From contig JBHELO010000148.1 in NCBI GenBank assembly GCA_046263055.1, forward strand, positions 1-48,786: a stretch of 48,786 nucleotides of DNA. The letters run 5' to 3'. The notes below the pieces were generated by a model. It worked only from the letters and a program-made list of their open reading frames with translations, had not been told where the DNA came from and ran no database searches. Positions 1-7,252 of this stretch are shown here, one piece after another (the first letter of the stretch is position 1; each line of letters starts with the position of its first letter). This DNA comes from DATAQC01 sp046263055 (GTDB taxonomy: Bacteria; Actinomycetota; Acidimicrobiia; Acidimicrobiales; AC-14). The translations under genes were made by a program, and so were the position numbers.

Positions 1-312
1 CGTCATCTCCAGGCCCGAGCCCTTGGCGCCTCGCTGCTTGCCCTTCCGGCGCTTCTTTGCGCCACTCGCCTGCTTTCGTCGCTCCCGCTCCTCGGCCTGG
101 CGCTGGCGCTCGGCGGCGGGGTCCCGAGACGGGGGCTTCCCTGAGTTCCCCGAGTTCTGGCCCAGCTGGCGTTCCAGTTCGGCGACCCGGGCCGCGAGCC
201 GCCCGTTCAGTTGGCGCAGCGTCTCGATCGTCTCCGCCTGGGCCGCGACCAGCGCTTCGAGCTCGCCGATCCGCCGCTCGTAGCCCTCGCTCGGACGGGC
301 GCCGTCTCCCAT
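1..312 (-). mobile_element. IS66-family transposase, N-terminal part (runs off the window edge)
   Basis: The complement from ATG at 312 is open for 104 codons to the window edge. The product begins with a leucine/glutamine-rich coiled coil (about residues 10-50), then the segment LGQNSGNSGKPPSRDP, then a Lys/Arg-rich linker ending GAKGSGLEM. The QNSxNSxKPPSxD block, a basic linker and a G-x-K-G-S-G-L motif form the conserved N-terminal region (DUF6444-like) of IS66-family transposases. The zinc-finger and DDE catalytic domains would lie beyond base 1, so intactness cannot be judged. No terminal inverted repeat could be fixed; the palindrome-like GTGAACAGTTAC at 398-409 is only a candidate element end. 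Confidence 0.72.
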
Positions 313-648
313 AGGAGAACTTTCGCGACTACCCCGCGCGACTCCTGCAACGCCAGCAGATTTTCTTCCAGACCCCGTCAGGGGAGGTCAGGCATGTGAA
401 CAGTTACAGTGGTTGAGACCTGCAAGCCCTCCTTGGCGTACTGGGTAGCGGGTCCCCGCGTCGAACGTCTGGTCGTGTAAAGAGTTGGATCTGCCCAACG
501 ATGTCCTGGGAGGCGCCCGACTTTGGCATCTACCTCGCGTCCGGTACGCGGGTGCCGGCGGCCGGGCAATTATCCGGTATGGCTCCTTGCCAGCGGCCCG
601 GGTCACCCGGCCCTCAGCGGCGTCCGGAATTCTGGGAGCCGGCGGCGG
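313..648. other. Intergenic region between IS66 transposase and ankyrin gene
   Basis: No convincing coding region on either strand. It is less GC-rich and less codon-structured than the rest of the window, and probably includes the upstream end of the IS66 element. GTGAACAGTTAC at 398-409 could be an element terminus, but no matching right end is in the window to test this. Short minus-strand reading frames here (for example 388-606) resemble no family I know and have no ribosome binding site. Confidence 0.4.
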
Positions 649-1431
649 TCAGCGGGGCCCTTCGCCGGGCGTCGACGGGAGGGCGCCCTGTCGTCGGAGC
701 CAGGTGACGACGTTCTCCCGCCGGGTCGACCGGCCGCCGGCGGCATCCAGCGGGGTCCCGTGCGCGTCGTCGGGGACCCAGTTGATGTCCGCCTCGCGGG
801 TGAGGAGGTACTCGGCAGCCCGCCGCTGGCCGCCGGCGCAGGCGTGCCAGAACGCGGTGGAGAGCTCCTCGGCGGTGGGTTGGTGGCCGGCCAGCTCCTC
901 CATGCGGGCCAGCATGCCGAGCGCCGCCGCGTGCCACAACTTGTCGACCGTTGCCCCCCGGGTCACGAGCAGTCGGGCCACGTGCCAGCAGGCGTAGCCG
1001 ATGGCGTTGTCGAGGGGGGTGCCGATCGAGCCGTCCGGTACCGCGAGGTCGGCGCCGCCGTCGATGAGGGCGGCGGCCACGTCGACATCGTCGCTGCTCG
1101 CCGCCCAGTGCAGGGGCGTCTCGGCGAAGCGGGTGCCGGGACTACGGGCGTTCGGATCTGCGCCGGCCCCGATCAGCATGCCCACGATCTGCGGACCGTT
1201 GGGGAAGTACCCCGGCCAATCGGCAACCACGTGCAGTGCCGTCCGGGTGCCGTGGGCACCCCCGAGCGGCGAGGATGCGAGGGCGGGGTCCTCGCCCAGT
1301 TGCCGGCGGACGGCCTCGAGGTCACCGGCACGGATCGCGACGACCAACGCGTCGCCGATCCCAGGAGGAGCAGCCACCAGGGACCACCCTACGGCACAGG
1401 TCCTTTCGCCGTCCGAGGGCGTGAGCTTCAC
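649..1431 (-). CDS. Ankyrin-repeat protein
   Basis: 260 residues from ATG 1431; a GTG or other internal start nearer LVAAPPGIGDAL (about residue 18) is possible because the first 17 residues look unstructured. Ankyrin repeats are visible: GTRTALHVVADW...GMLIGAGADPNAR, then ETPLHWAASSDDVDVAAALIDGGADL, then GTPLDNAIGYACWHVARLLVTRGATV, and weaker repeats up to EYLLTREADINWV. The spacing near 33 residues, the TPLHWAA core and the G-ADxN turns are diagnostic. No signal peptide or membrane segment is visible, so a cytoplasmic protein-binding role is likely but the partner is unknown. It is divergent from the YHS gene, and the inverted repeat at 1450-1464 lies between them and could affect both. Single stand-alone ankyrin proteins of this size are common in Actinobacteria. 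Confidence 0.8.
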   Translation of the reverse strand: MKLTPSDGERTCAVGWSLVAAPPGIGDALVVAIRAGDLEAVRRQLGEDPALASSPLGGAHGTRTALHVVADWPGYFPNGPQIVGMLIGAGADPNARSPGTRFAETPLHWAASSDDVDVAAALIDGGADLAVPDGSIGTPLDNAIGYACWHVARLLVTRGATVDKLWHAAALGMLARMEELAGHQPTAEELSTAFWHACAGGQRRAAEYLLTREADINWVPDDAHGTPLDAAGGRSTRRENVVTWLRRQGALPSTPGEGPR

Positions 1432-1449
1432 CGGGAGTGTCTGCTACGA

Positions 1450-1464
1450 TACCCCCTTGGGGTA
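1450..1464. promoter_or_regulatory. CsoR-like inverted repeat (TACCCC-CTT-GGGGTA)
   Basis: A perfect 6-bp inverted repeat TACCCC/GGGGTA with a 3-bp centre. It lies 80 bp before the YHS gene and 18 bp before the divergent ankyrin start. Known copper-responsive CsoR operators are built from a TACCCC...GGGGTA palindrome, and YHS-domain proteins often sit in copper-handling loci. The match is to the core only; no csoR gene is in the window, so the regulator would act in trans. Confidence 0.5.
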
Positions 1465-1544
1465 GGCCCGGGCAGGTCGAGGCGAGCCTGGCCGGCCTGC
1501 CTGCAAGCGTCCTGACACCCGTTCCGCCCAAGGGAGGCAATCCG

Positions 1545-1688
1545 ATGGCAGCTACCGACCCGGTGTGCGCGATGAAGGTGGAGGAGGGTGATGCGGCGGC
1601 CAGCGCCACCCACGGCGACACCACCTACTACTTCTGCAGCGAGGACTGCAAGGAGGAGTTCGAGAGCGATCCCGAGTCCTACGTCTGA
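1545..1688 (+). CDS. Small YHS-domain metal-binding protein
   Basis: 47 residues. Start chosen at ATG 1545 because AGGGAGG at 1531-1537 is a good ribosome binding site and because the longer upstream reading is not protein-like. The whole protein is one YHS domain: DPVCAMKV near the N-terminus, then TTYYFCSEDCKEEF and a terminal DPESYV. The conserved cysteines (DPVCxM and FCSxxC) are the expected metal ligands, as in the YHS modules attached to copper P-type ATPases and heavy-metal proteins. It stands alone with the CsoR-like repeat upstream and nuoA 65 bp downstream. Likely a small copper or heavy-metal binding protein; the metal is inferred, not shown. Confidence 0.85.
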   Translation: MAATDPVCAMKVEEGDAAASATHGDTTYYFCSEDCKEEFESDPESYV

Positions 1689-1753
1689 TGGTCCCGACCC
1701 CGGCCGCCGGACGCAGGTGAGGGCACCGTCGTGATCGCGGGACGGGAGCGCTG

Positions 1754-2107
1754 ATGGAAGCGGTGGCCGTCGCCCTGTCGGTGATGGTGACGACGCTCGT
1801 GGTCCTCGTGCTGGTGCGGTGGTCGGGGGCGGTCGTCGGGGGGCAGGCGCTGGCCGTCCCCGAGCGGGTCCCGTTCACCGGGGGCGTCCCTCCCACCGTC
1901 CACGCGTGGAGCCGCTTCCACGTCCGCTGGTACTCGATGGCGCTGCTCTTCCTGGCCTTCGACATGGAGATGGTGTTCATGTACCCATGGGCCGTCGTCT
2001 TCGTGAAGGAGGGGGCGAAGGCGCTGATGGAGATGGGCATGTTCATCGTCATCCTCGTGCTCGGCATCCTGTACGCCTGGCGGGAGGGTGCGTTGGAATG
2101 GGCGTGA
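1754..2107 (+). CDS. nuoA: NADH-quinone oxidoreductase subunit A-like membrane protein
   Basis: 117 residues with three predicted membrane helices, the size and layout of NuoA/ND3. The second-helix signature reads FDMEMVFMYPWAVVF, close to the family FD-E-xFLYPWAV and keeping the conserved Asp/Glu. The loop between helices 1 and 2 is shortened: VPFTGGVPPTVHAWSRFHVRWY replaces the usual YECG-cysteine segment, and the conserved loop cysteine is absent. It is first in the nuo-like operon; its last codons overlap the next gene by 10 bp. In complex I NuoA helps form the quinone chamber with NuoH and NuoJ. Here the missing loop cysteine fits the loss of quinone-site features in its neighbours. Confidence 0.9.
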   Translation: MEAVAVALSVMVTTLVVLVLVRWSGAVVGGQALAVPERVPFTGGVPPTVHAWSRFHVRWYSMALLFLAFDMEMVFMYPWAVVFVKEGAKALMEMGMFIVILVLGILYAWREGALEWA

Positions 2108-3411
2108 GAGGGGCCCTCGCCCGGCTGGCGTCGTCGGCGCCCGTCCCGGTGTTCGTGGTGGGCGGGGCGGCCACCGCCCGGACCCGGCGGGCACTGCGCC
2201 TGCGGCCCGAGGTGGACGTGCGCGACTCGCCCCGCGGTGCGGGCGTGCTGGTGGTGGCGTGCCCGCTCCCCGATGCCCTCGATGCCGGTGCCCGGGCGTG
2301 CCACGACCAGTGCTCGCCCACCCGTACCACCGTCCTGTGGGCGCCCGACGGAGTGCGGTGCCCGGCCGGGTGGCCGGAGGGCGCGGTGGCGGCCACCGGC
2401 GACATGGAGGACCTGGTCGTCTCCGTAGTGGCGTCCCACCGGGACCTGCTGGCCGGCCGCCGGCGGAGCGAGCCGATCCTCCTCCCCGACGAGGATCCGG
2501 TGGAATGGCGGGGCGTCGGCCCCTACGGCCACGGCGGCAAGGGCATGACGGGCGGCACGCCGTTCGGGCGGCCGCTCACCGGGCGGGCCCCCGACCGTGA
2601 CGGCCTCCAGCTCGACCAGCTGGCGGTGACCGTCGGGCCCTTCTTCCCGCCGCTCCCGCCGGGCCTCAGGCTGAAGGTCAAGCTCCAGGGCGACGTCGTC
2701 CAGGAGGCCGCCGTCGGTGAGAACCCCTTCGCCGCCGGCGAGCCCGGTCTTCCCGCCGACGACCAGTGGGCCCGGGCCCTGGCCGGCCCGGTCCCCATCG
2801 CCGAGCTGGAGGTGGCCCGGGCCCGCCACCACCTGGGCTGGCTGGGCGACGCGTTGGCCGCCGCCGGACTCGGCGCCCTCGGCCGGAGGGCCCTGGCGGT
2901 GGCCGACGGCCTGCGGCCCGCCGACACCGCCGCGGTCGCCGCCCTGGAGGCCGCCGTCCGCCGCAGCCGGGTGTTGTCGTGGTCGCTGGCCGGCGGGGGC
3001 ATGGCGCCGGGCGCGCTCCCCGGTCACGGGCTCGGCCCTGTCGCCCGGGCCGGGGGAGTGCCAGGAGACGCCCGGTCCCTGGACCCCGCCTACCGCGACC
3101 TGGGGTTCGAGGCCGTAGTGGGCTCGGGGGGGGACACGCGGGCCCGTTGGGAGCAGCGGTTGGCCGAGGTGCGACAGTCGATGGACCTGGCCGCCCGGGC
3201 CGGCGACCGCCGCACCACCCGGGTCGACATCGTGGAGTCACCCAGGGGGCCGATCGGGCCGGGGACGGCGGCGCCGTCGGCCGCCCTCGTGGACCTCGTC
3301 CCCGACATGGTGGAGGGCCTGGAGTGGGGGGATGCCGTGGCCGCCGTGGTCAGCCTCGACCTCGACGTGGCTGAGGCGGCCCGCCGCCTCCCTGCGCCGG
3401 TCTCGGCGTGA
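2098..3411 (+). CDS. Fused NuoB-like/NuoD-like subunit lacking Fe-S and quinone-site residues
   Basis: 437 residues from ATG 2098, overlapping nuoA. Residues 1-118 resemble NuoB without its active site: DSPRGAGVLVVACPLPDAL matches the NuoB stretch SPRQADLMIVAGTLTxKM, but the N2-cluster cysteine pair is replaced by GGAATARTRR. Residues about 165-437 resemble NuoD/HyfG-type large subunits: LDQLAVTVGPFFPPLPPG, LGPVARAGGVPGDAR, then LAEVRQSMDLA. The family's HPxxH quinone-site element is gone, and no CxxC [NiFe] ligands are present. It is therefore neither a working NuoB/NuoD nor a hydrogenase large subunit. It probably keeps the structural role of linking the membrane arm to something, or caps it. 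No other redox subunit is encoded nearby. The homology is my reading of short motifs and needs profile confirmation. Confidence 0.72.
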   Translation: MGVRGALARLASSAPVPVFVVGGAATARTRRALRLRPEVDVRDSPRGAGVLVVACPLPDALDAGARACHDQCSPTRTTVLWAPDGVRCPAGWPEGAVAATGDMEDLVVSVVASHRDLLAGRRRSEPILLPDEDPVEWRGVGPYGHGGKGMTGGTPFGRPLTGRAPDRDGLQLDQLAVTVGPFFPPLPPGLRLKVKLQGDVVQEAAVGENPFAAGEPGLPADDQWARALAGPVPIAELEVARARHHLGWLGDALAAAGLGALGRRALAVADGLRPADTAAVAALEAAVRRSRVLSWSLAGGGMAPGALPGHGLGPVARAGGVPGDARSLDPAYRDLGFEAVVGSGGDTRARWEQRLAEVRQSMDLAARAGDRRTTRVDIVESPRGPIGPGTAAPSAALVDLVPDMVEGLEWGDAVAAVVSLDLDVAEAARRLPAPVSA

Positions 3412-3493
3412 CGGCCCCCCGGATCGGCGGCCCGATCGGCGACGAGTACCGCCCGGCCCGGTGCGTGGCCCCCCGGGCGGCGGCGGGGGGGCG

Positions 3494-4453
3494 GTGATCG
3501 CCCTGGGCCCGGCCGGAGCGACGGGGTCCGTCGCCCTGGCGGTGGCCGGGGTGGGCGTGGCCGCCCTGGCCGGCGCCTGGGTCGTGGGCGTGCTCGACGA
3601 CGCGTGCGGCCGCGCCGTGGCCGGCCGGCCCCTCCGGCTGGCCGAGGTGGCAGCCGCTCCCCTCCGCCGGGCCGCGCTCCTGGTCCTCCAGGGGCGCACC
3701 ACGACGGAGCGACCCGACAGCCCGGACCTGGCCCTGGGCGCCGGCATGCTGGGGGCGCTGGCCGCCACGACCCTCGTAATCGTGCCCCTGTCGAGCCGGG
3801 GGGCGGCGGGTGACGTCGACTCCGGAATCGTGCTGTTCGGCGCCGCCATGGCCCTGGTCATGGTGGCCGTGTTCCTGCACGGCTGGTCCTCCAACTCGGT
3901 GATGCCCCTGGTGGGCGGGTACCGCTTCGTGGCCCAGGCCCTGTCCTACGAGATGCCGCTCGCATTGGTGCTCATCGGCGTGGCCCTGCCCGCCCGCTCG
4001 CTGGCCGTCGGGCGCATCGTGGCGTCCCAGCACGGCGTGTGGAACGTCGTCCGACAGCCCCTGGGCCTCCCGCTGTTCCTGGTCGCCGGCGTGGGCCTGG
4101 CCTTCTGGAGCCCCCTCGACACCCCCGACGCCGCCGACCTCGCCGGCGGCACGGCGGTGGAGGCGGCCGGCACCGCCCTCCTGGTCTGGGAGGCGTCGCG
4201 CGCCCTCGTGCTGGTGGCGGTGGCGGCCATGGGCGCCGCCGCCTTCCTGGGCGGGTGGCAGGGGCCGCTCCTCCCCGGCCCCGTGTGGGTGGTCGGCAAG
4301 ACCGTGGCCCTCCTCGTCGTCCTCGTGGCCGGCGGCCACGTGCTGGCCCGGGTGCGCCTGGAGCGGTTCGTGGTGGTGGCGTGGGCCGTGCTCATCCCCG
4401 TCGCCCTGGTCGACGTCTTCGCCGGCGGCGTGGTCGCCCTGGCCACCAGGTGA
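3494..4453 (+). CDS. nuoH: NuoH-like membrane subunit, divergent
   Basis: 319 residues from GTG 3494, after a G-rich stretch; the reading frame is open further upstream, but that part is Arg/Pro-rich and not membrane-like. Seven to eight hydrophobic helices. NuoH signatures: AQALSYEMPLALVLIGVAL (family AQLVSYEIPLALALL) and MGAAAFLGGWQGP (family LFLGGW). Missing: the early ER...GPNRVGP motif, read here as VLDDACGRAVAGRPLR, and the quinone-tunnel loop EAExELVAGYxTEYSG, read as DAADLAGGTAVEAAG. In complex I these elements line the quinone access path. The fold is retained while quinone binding looks lost. It overlaps nuoJ by GTGA at its stop. The start is uncertain by some tens of bases. Confidence 0.82.
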   Translation: MIALGPAGATGSVALAVAGVGVAALAGAWVVGVLDDACGRAVAGRPLRLAEVAAAPLRRAALLVLQGRTTTERPDSPDLALGAGMLGALAATTLVIVPLSSRGAAGDVDSGIVLFGAAMALVMVAVFLHGWSSNSVMPLVGGYRFVAQALSYEMPLALVLIGVALPARSLAVGRIVASQHGVWNVVRQPLGLPLFLVAGVGLAFWSPLDTPDAADLAGGTAVEAAGTALLVWEASRALVLVAVAAMGAAAFLGGWQGPLLPGPVWVVGKTVALLVVLVAGGHVLARVRLERFVVVAWAVLIPVALVDVFAGGVVALATR

Positions 4454-5022
4454 ACGGCCACTCGTCGCTCGTCGACGTCGCCTCCTGGCTGTTCGGGGCG
4501 GCGTCGGTGGTGTCCGCCTGGCTGGTGTTCCGGGTGGACTCCATGGTCCGGGCCGCGTACTGGCTGCTGGCCTCCTTCGTGGCCGTCGGGGTGGTGCTGG
4601 TGCTGCTCGGGGCCGAGTTCCTGGGCCTCGTCCTCGTGCTCATGATGGCCGGGGAGATGACGATCATGGCCGTCTTCATGGTCATGTTCATGATGAACCC
4701 GGCCGGGCTCAACCCCATGACCATGGTGCACCAGCACCGGACGTCGGCCGCCGCCGGGGTGGCGTCGTTCCTGGCCCTCGCCTCGGTGGGGGTCTTCGTG
4801 GACTTCCCCTCCCACCCGGCCACCACCGCCGCCACCGCCGGGGCCACCGCCGCCCTGGGCCGCGAGCTGCTGGGGGACTCCATGCTCATATTCGAGACGG
4901 CCGGGGTGGCGCTGCTGGCCACCATGATCGGCGCCATCGCCCTGGCGTCCCGGCGAGGCCGGTTCGGCGACGCCTACGACACCGCCCAGCCGCCGGAGCT
5001 GGAGACGGGCGGGGCCGGGTGA
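4450..5022 (+). CDS. nuoJ: NADH-quinone oxidoreductase subunit J-like
   Basis: 190 residues from GTG 4450, which overlaps the nuoH stop. Five hydrophobic helices, the NuoJ layout. Helix 3 departs from the family: the usual Y-V-G-A-x-M-V-L-F-L-F-V is read here as MMAGEMTIMAVFMVMFMM (about residues 65-82). The conserved Tyr of the helix bulge is replaced by Met and an extra membrane Glu (E69) appears. This helix controls the water wire between the quinone module and NuoK in complex I, so the change may matter for coupling. Between helices 3 and 4 is a Met/Asn/Pro-rich loop. The C-terminus is a short hydrophilic tail. It is in order before nuoK, with a 4-bp overlap. Confidence 0.85.
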   Translation: MNGHSSLVDVASWLFGAASVVSAWLVFRVDSMVRAAYWLLASFVAVGVVLVLLGAEFLGLVLVLMMAGEMTIMAVFMVMFMMNPAGLNPMTMVHQHRTSAAAGVASFLALASVGVFVDFPSHPATTAATAGATAALGRELLGDSMLIFETAGVALLATMIGAIALASRRGRFGDAYDTAQPPELETGGAG

Positions 5023-5324
5023 CGCTGCGGGCGGTGCTGGTGGTGGCGGCCGCCCTGTTCGGGGTGGGCGTCTACGGCGCCCTCAGCCAGCAGACCTTCG
5101 TCATGATCATGATGGGCCTGGAGCTCATGGTGAACGGGGCCATCCTGGCCGCCGTGGGACTGTGGGCGGGCGCCGCCGGCGGCACGCCCAAGGGCCAGCT
5201 CCTGGCCGTGGTGGCCATGACGGTCATGGCCATCGAGGCCGCGCTCGGCTTCGCCCTGGTGATCGGCGTGTACCGGGTCCGCAAGGCCGACATGACCGAG
5301 AAGCTGAAGCGGCTCAAGGGATGA
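5019..5324 (+). CDS. nuoK: NADH-quinone oxidoreductase subunit K-like
   Basis: 101 residues, the exact NuoK/MrpC size, three helices. Start GTG 5019, overlapping nuoJ. The two membrane glutamates essential for proton movement are present: E35 in MMGLELMVNG and E73 in AIEAALGFAL. The C-terminus is a basic, charged tail (ADMTEKLKRLKG). NuoK passes protons between the quinone-module side and the antiporter-like subunits. Its conservation, in contrast with the degenerate BD-like and NuoH-like partners, argues that the membrane arm still translocates ions. Confidence 0.93.
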   Translation: MTLRAVLVVAAALFGVGVYGALSQQTFVMIMMGLELMVNGAILAAVGLWAGAAGGTPKGQLLAVVAMTVMAIEAALGFALVIGVYRVRKADMTEKLKRLKG

Positions 5325-7252
5325 CGGCGGTGGTGTGGGCCCTCGTCCTGGTCCCGGTGCTGGCCGGCGCCGCCATCGCCGCCGGGGTCGCCGGCCGCCG
5401 GCCCCCGGGGCTGGGCGCGGCGGCGGTGGCCGCCATGGTCGCCACCCTGGGGCTCGGCGTGGCCGCCGCCGTCGGTGAGCCGGCGGCCACCTGGCGCTGG
5501 GGTGGGGGACTGGACATCACCGCCCGGGTCGACGGCGTCAGCCGCCTCATGGTCGTCCTCGTGCCCGCGGTGGCGGTCGCCGTCGTTGCCTACGCGGCGT
5601 CCTACCTGGCCGACGACGACGGGCTGCGCCGGCTGCTCGGGCTCCTCGTGGCCTTCGTGGGGGCGATGGAGCTGCTGGTGGTGGCGGCCGACCTGTTGAC
5701 GCTGCTCGTCGCCTGGGAGCTGGTGGGTGCGTGCTCGTGGGCCCTCATCGGCCACCACTGGGCCGCGCCGGAGGTGCCCGGCGCGGCCGCCCAGGCCTTT
5801 GTGGCCACCCGGTTCGGCGACCTCGGCCTGTTTCTGGCCGCGGGCGCCGCCCTGGCCGCCCGCCACTCCCTGGCCTTCGCCTCCCTCGCCGGTCCCCGGT
5901 CCGCCAGCCTCGACGTGGTGGCCGCCGGCGTGCTGGTGGCGGCGGCCGCCAAGTCGGCCCAGCTCCCGTTCTCGCCCTGGCTGTTCTCGGCCATGGCCGG
6001 GCCCACGCCGGTGTCGGCCCTGCTCCACTCCGCCACCATGGTGGCGGCCGGCGGCTACCTGGTGGCCAAGCTGGGCCCCGCCCTGGACGTCACCGGGTGG
6101 TTCCTCCCGGCGGTCGCCGTCGTGGGGCTGGCCACCGCCCTGGCCGGTGGGGTGGTGGCGGCGGTGCAGACGGACCTGAAGAAGGCCCTGGCGGCATCCA
6201 CGTCCGCCCAGTACGGGCTGGTCTTCACGGCCGTGGGGGCCGGCTCCCCGGCCGCCGCCGCCGCCCACCTGGCCACCCACGCCGCCTTCAAGTCGCTGCT
6301 GTTCCTGGGCGCCGGCGTGATCATCCACCAGGCGGGAACGGGCGACCTCACCCGCCTGCGCCGCCGGGGCGGCCGGGTGACGCCGGTGCTCTTCGCCATC
6401 GGTGCCCTGGCCCTGGCCGCCGTGCCACCACTGGGCGGGGCGGCGTCCAAGGAAGCGGTGCTGGCCGCCGGCGCCGGGCGCTCCGCCTGGCTCGGGGCGG
6501 GCGTGGTGGTGGCCGGGCTGTTGAGCGCCTTCTACGCCGGCCGCCTGCACCTGCTGGCCTTCCCCGCCGATCGGCCCGACGCGGGGGAGGACGGTGGCGT
6601 CCCGGCCGCCGAGGTCGGGGGGATGGCACTGCTGGCGGTGGCCACCGTCGCCCTGTCCGGGCTGTGGCTGGCGCCCGGGCGCCGGCTCCTCGGCCGGGTC
6701 GTGGGCCGGGCCTTGGCGGCCGGCGGCGTCGGGGACCTGGCGGTCTCGGTGACCGGCCTGGTCGTGGTGGCGGCCGGGCTGTGGGCCCTGCGCCGGCGCA
6801 GGGTGCTGGCCACCCTCGGCCTGCCGGCGGGCGCCCAGGCGGCGGTCGGCGACTGGCTGGGCCTGCCGGTGCTGGGCCGGCGGCTGGTGGCCGACCCCGT
6901 GCTGGCCCTGGCCCACGGCCTGGCCGCCGTTGACGACCGGGTGATCGACGCCGGCGTCCGGGCCGCCGCCGCGGTGGCGACCGCGGCGTCCGGCTTCGCC
7001 TCGTGGTGGGCGGAGCGCAGCGTCGACGACGTGGTGTGGGGCGTGGGCGCCGCCGCCCTGGCCGCCGCCCGGGGGTCCCGAGCGGCCGACGACCGGGCCG
7101 TCGACGGGGCGGTGGAGGGGCTGGCCACCGGCGTGGGGTCGGCCGGGCACCAGAGCCGGCGCCTGCAGACGGGCCTGTCCCACCAGTACTACCTCATCGT
7201 GGCCGCCGGGATCGTCGCCGTGGCCCTGGCCGCGGCCGTGGGAAGGAGCTGA
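5321..7252 (+). CDS. nuoL: NADH-quinone oxidoreductase subunit L-like antiporter subunit
   Basis: 643 residues from ATG 5321 (4-bp overlap with nuoK), standard NuoL length. Key residues are present: E133 in AWELVGACSW, K211 in AKSAQLPFSPW, the GPTPVSALLHSATMVAAGGYL block (about 228-248), QTDLKKALAASTSAQYGL, and HAAFKSLLFLGAGVIIH. The C-terminal part holds the long amphipathic lateral helix and final TM expected for NuoL (last segment YYLIVAAGIVAVALAAAVG). This is the distal proton-pumping subunit of the membrane arm. Nothing suggests truncation. It also resembles MrpA/HyfB-type subunits, but operon order and the C-terminal helix favour NuoL. Confidence 0.94.
   Translation: MTAVVWALVLVPVLAGAAIAAGVAGRRPPGLGAAAVAAMVATLGLGVAAAVGEPAATWRWGGGLDITARVDGVSRLMVVLVPAVAVAVVAYAASYLADDDGLRRLLGLLVAFVGAMELLVVAADLLTLLVAWELVGACSWALIGHHWAAPEVPGAAAQAFVATRFGDLGLFLAAGAALAARHSLAFASLAGPRSASLDVVAAGVLVAAAAKSAQLPFSPWLFSAMAGPTPVSALLHSATMVAAGGYLVAKLGPALDVTGWFLPAVAVVGLATALAGGVVAAVQTDLKKALAASTSAQYGLVFTAVGAGSPAAAAAHLATHAAFKSLLFLGAGVIIHQAGTGDLTRLRRRGGRVTPVLFAIGALALAAVPPLGGAASKEAVLAAGAGRSAWLGAGVVVAGLLSAFYAGRLHLLAFPADRPDAGEDGGVPAAEVGGMALLAVATVALSGLWLAPGRRLLGRVVGRALAAGGVGDLAVSVTGLVVVAAGLWALRRRRVLATLGLPAGAQAAVGDWLGLPVLGRRLVADPVLALAHGLAAVDDRVIDAGVRAAAAVATAASGFASWWAERSVDDVVWGVGAAALAAARGSRAADDRAVDGAVEGLATGVGSAGHQSRRLQTGLSHQYYLIVAAGIVAVALAAAVGRS

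Noticed and set aside
2098..3411. Interpreting the NuoB/D-like protein as a [NiFe]-hydrogenase or FHL large subunit
   Set aside because: No CxxC metal-ligand pairs at either end of the NuoD-like part.
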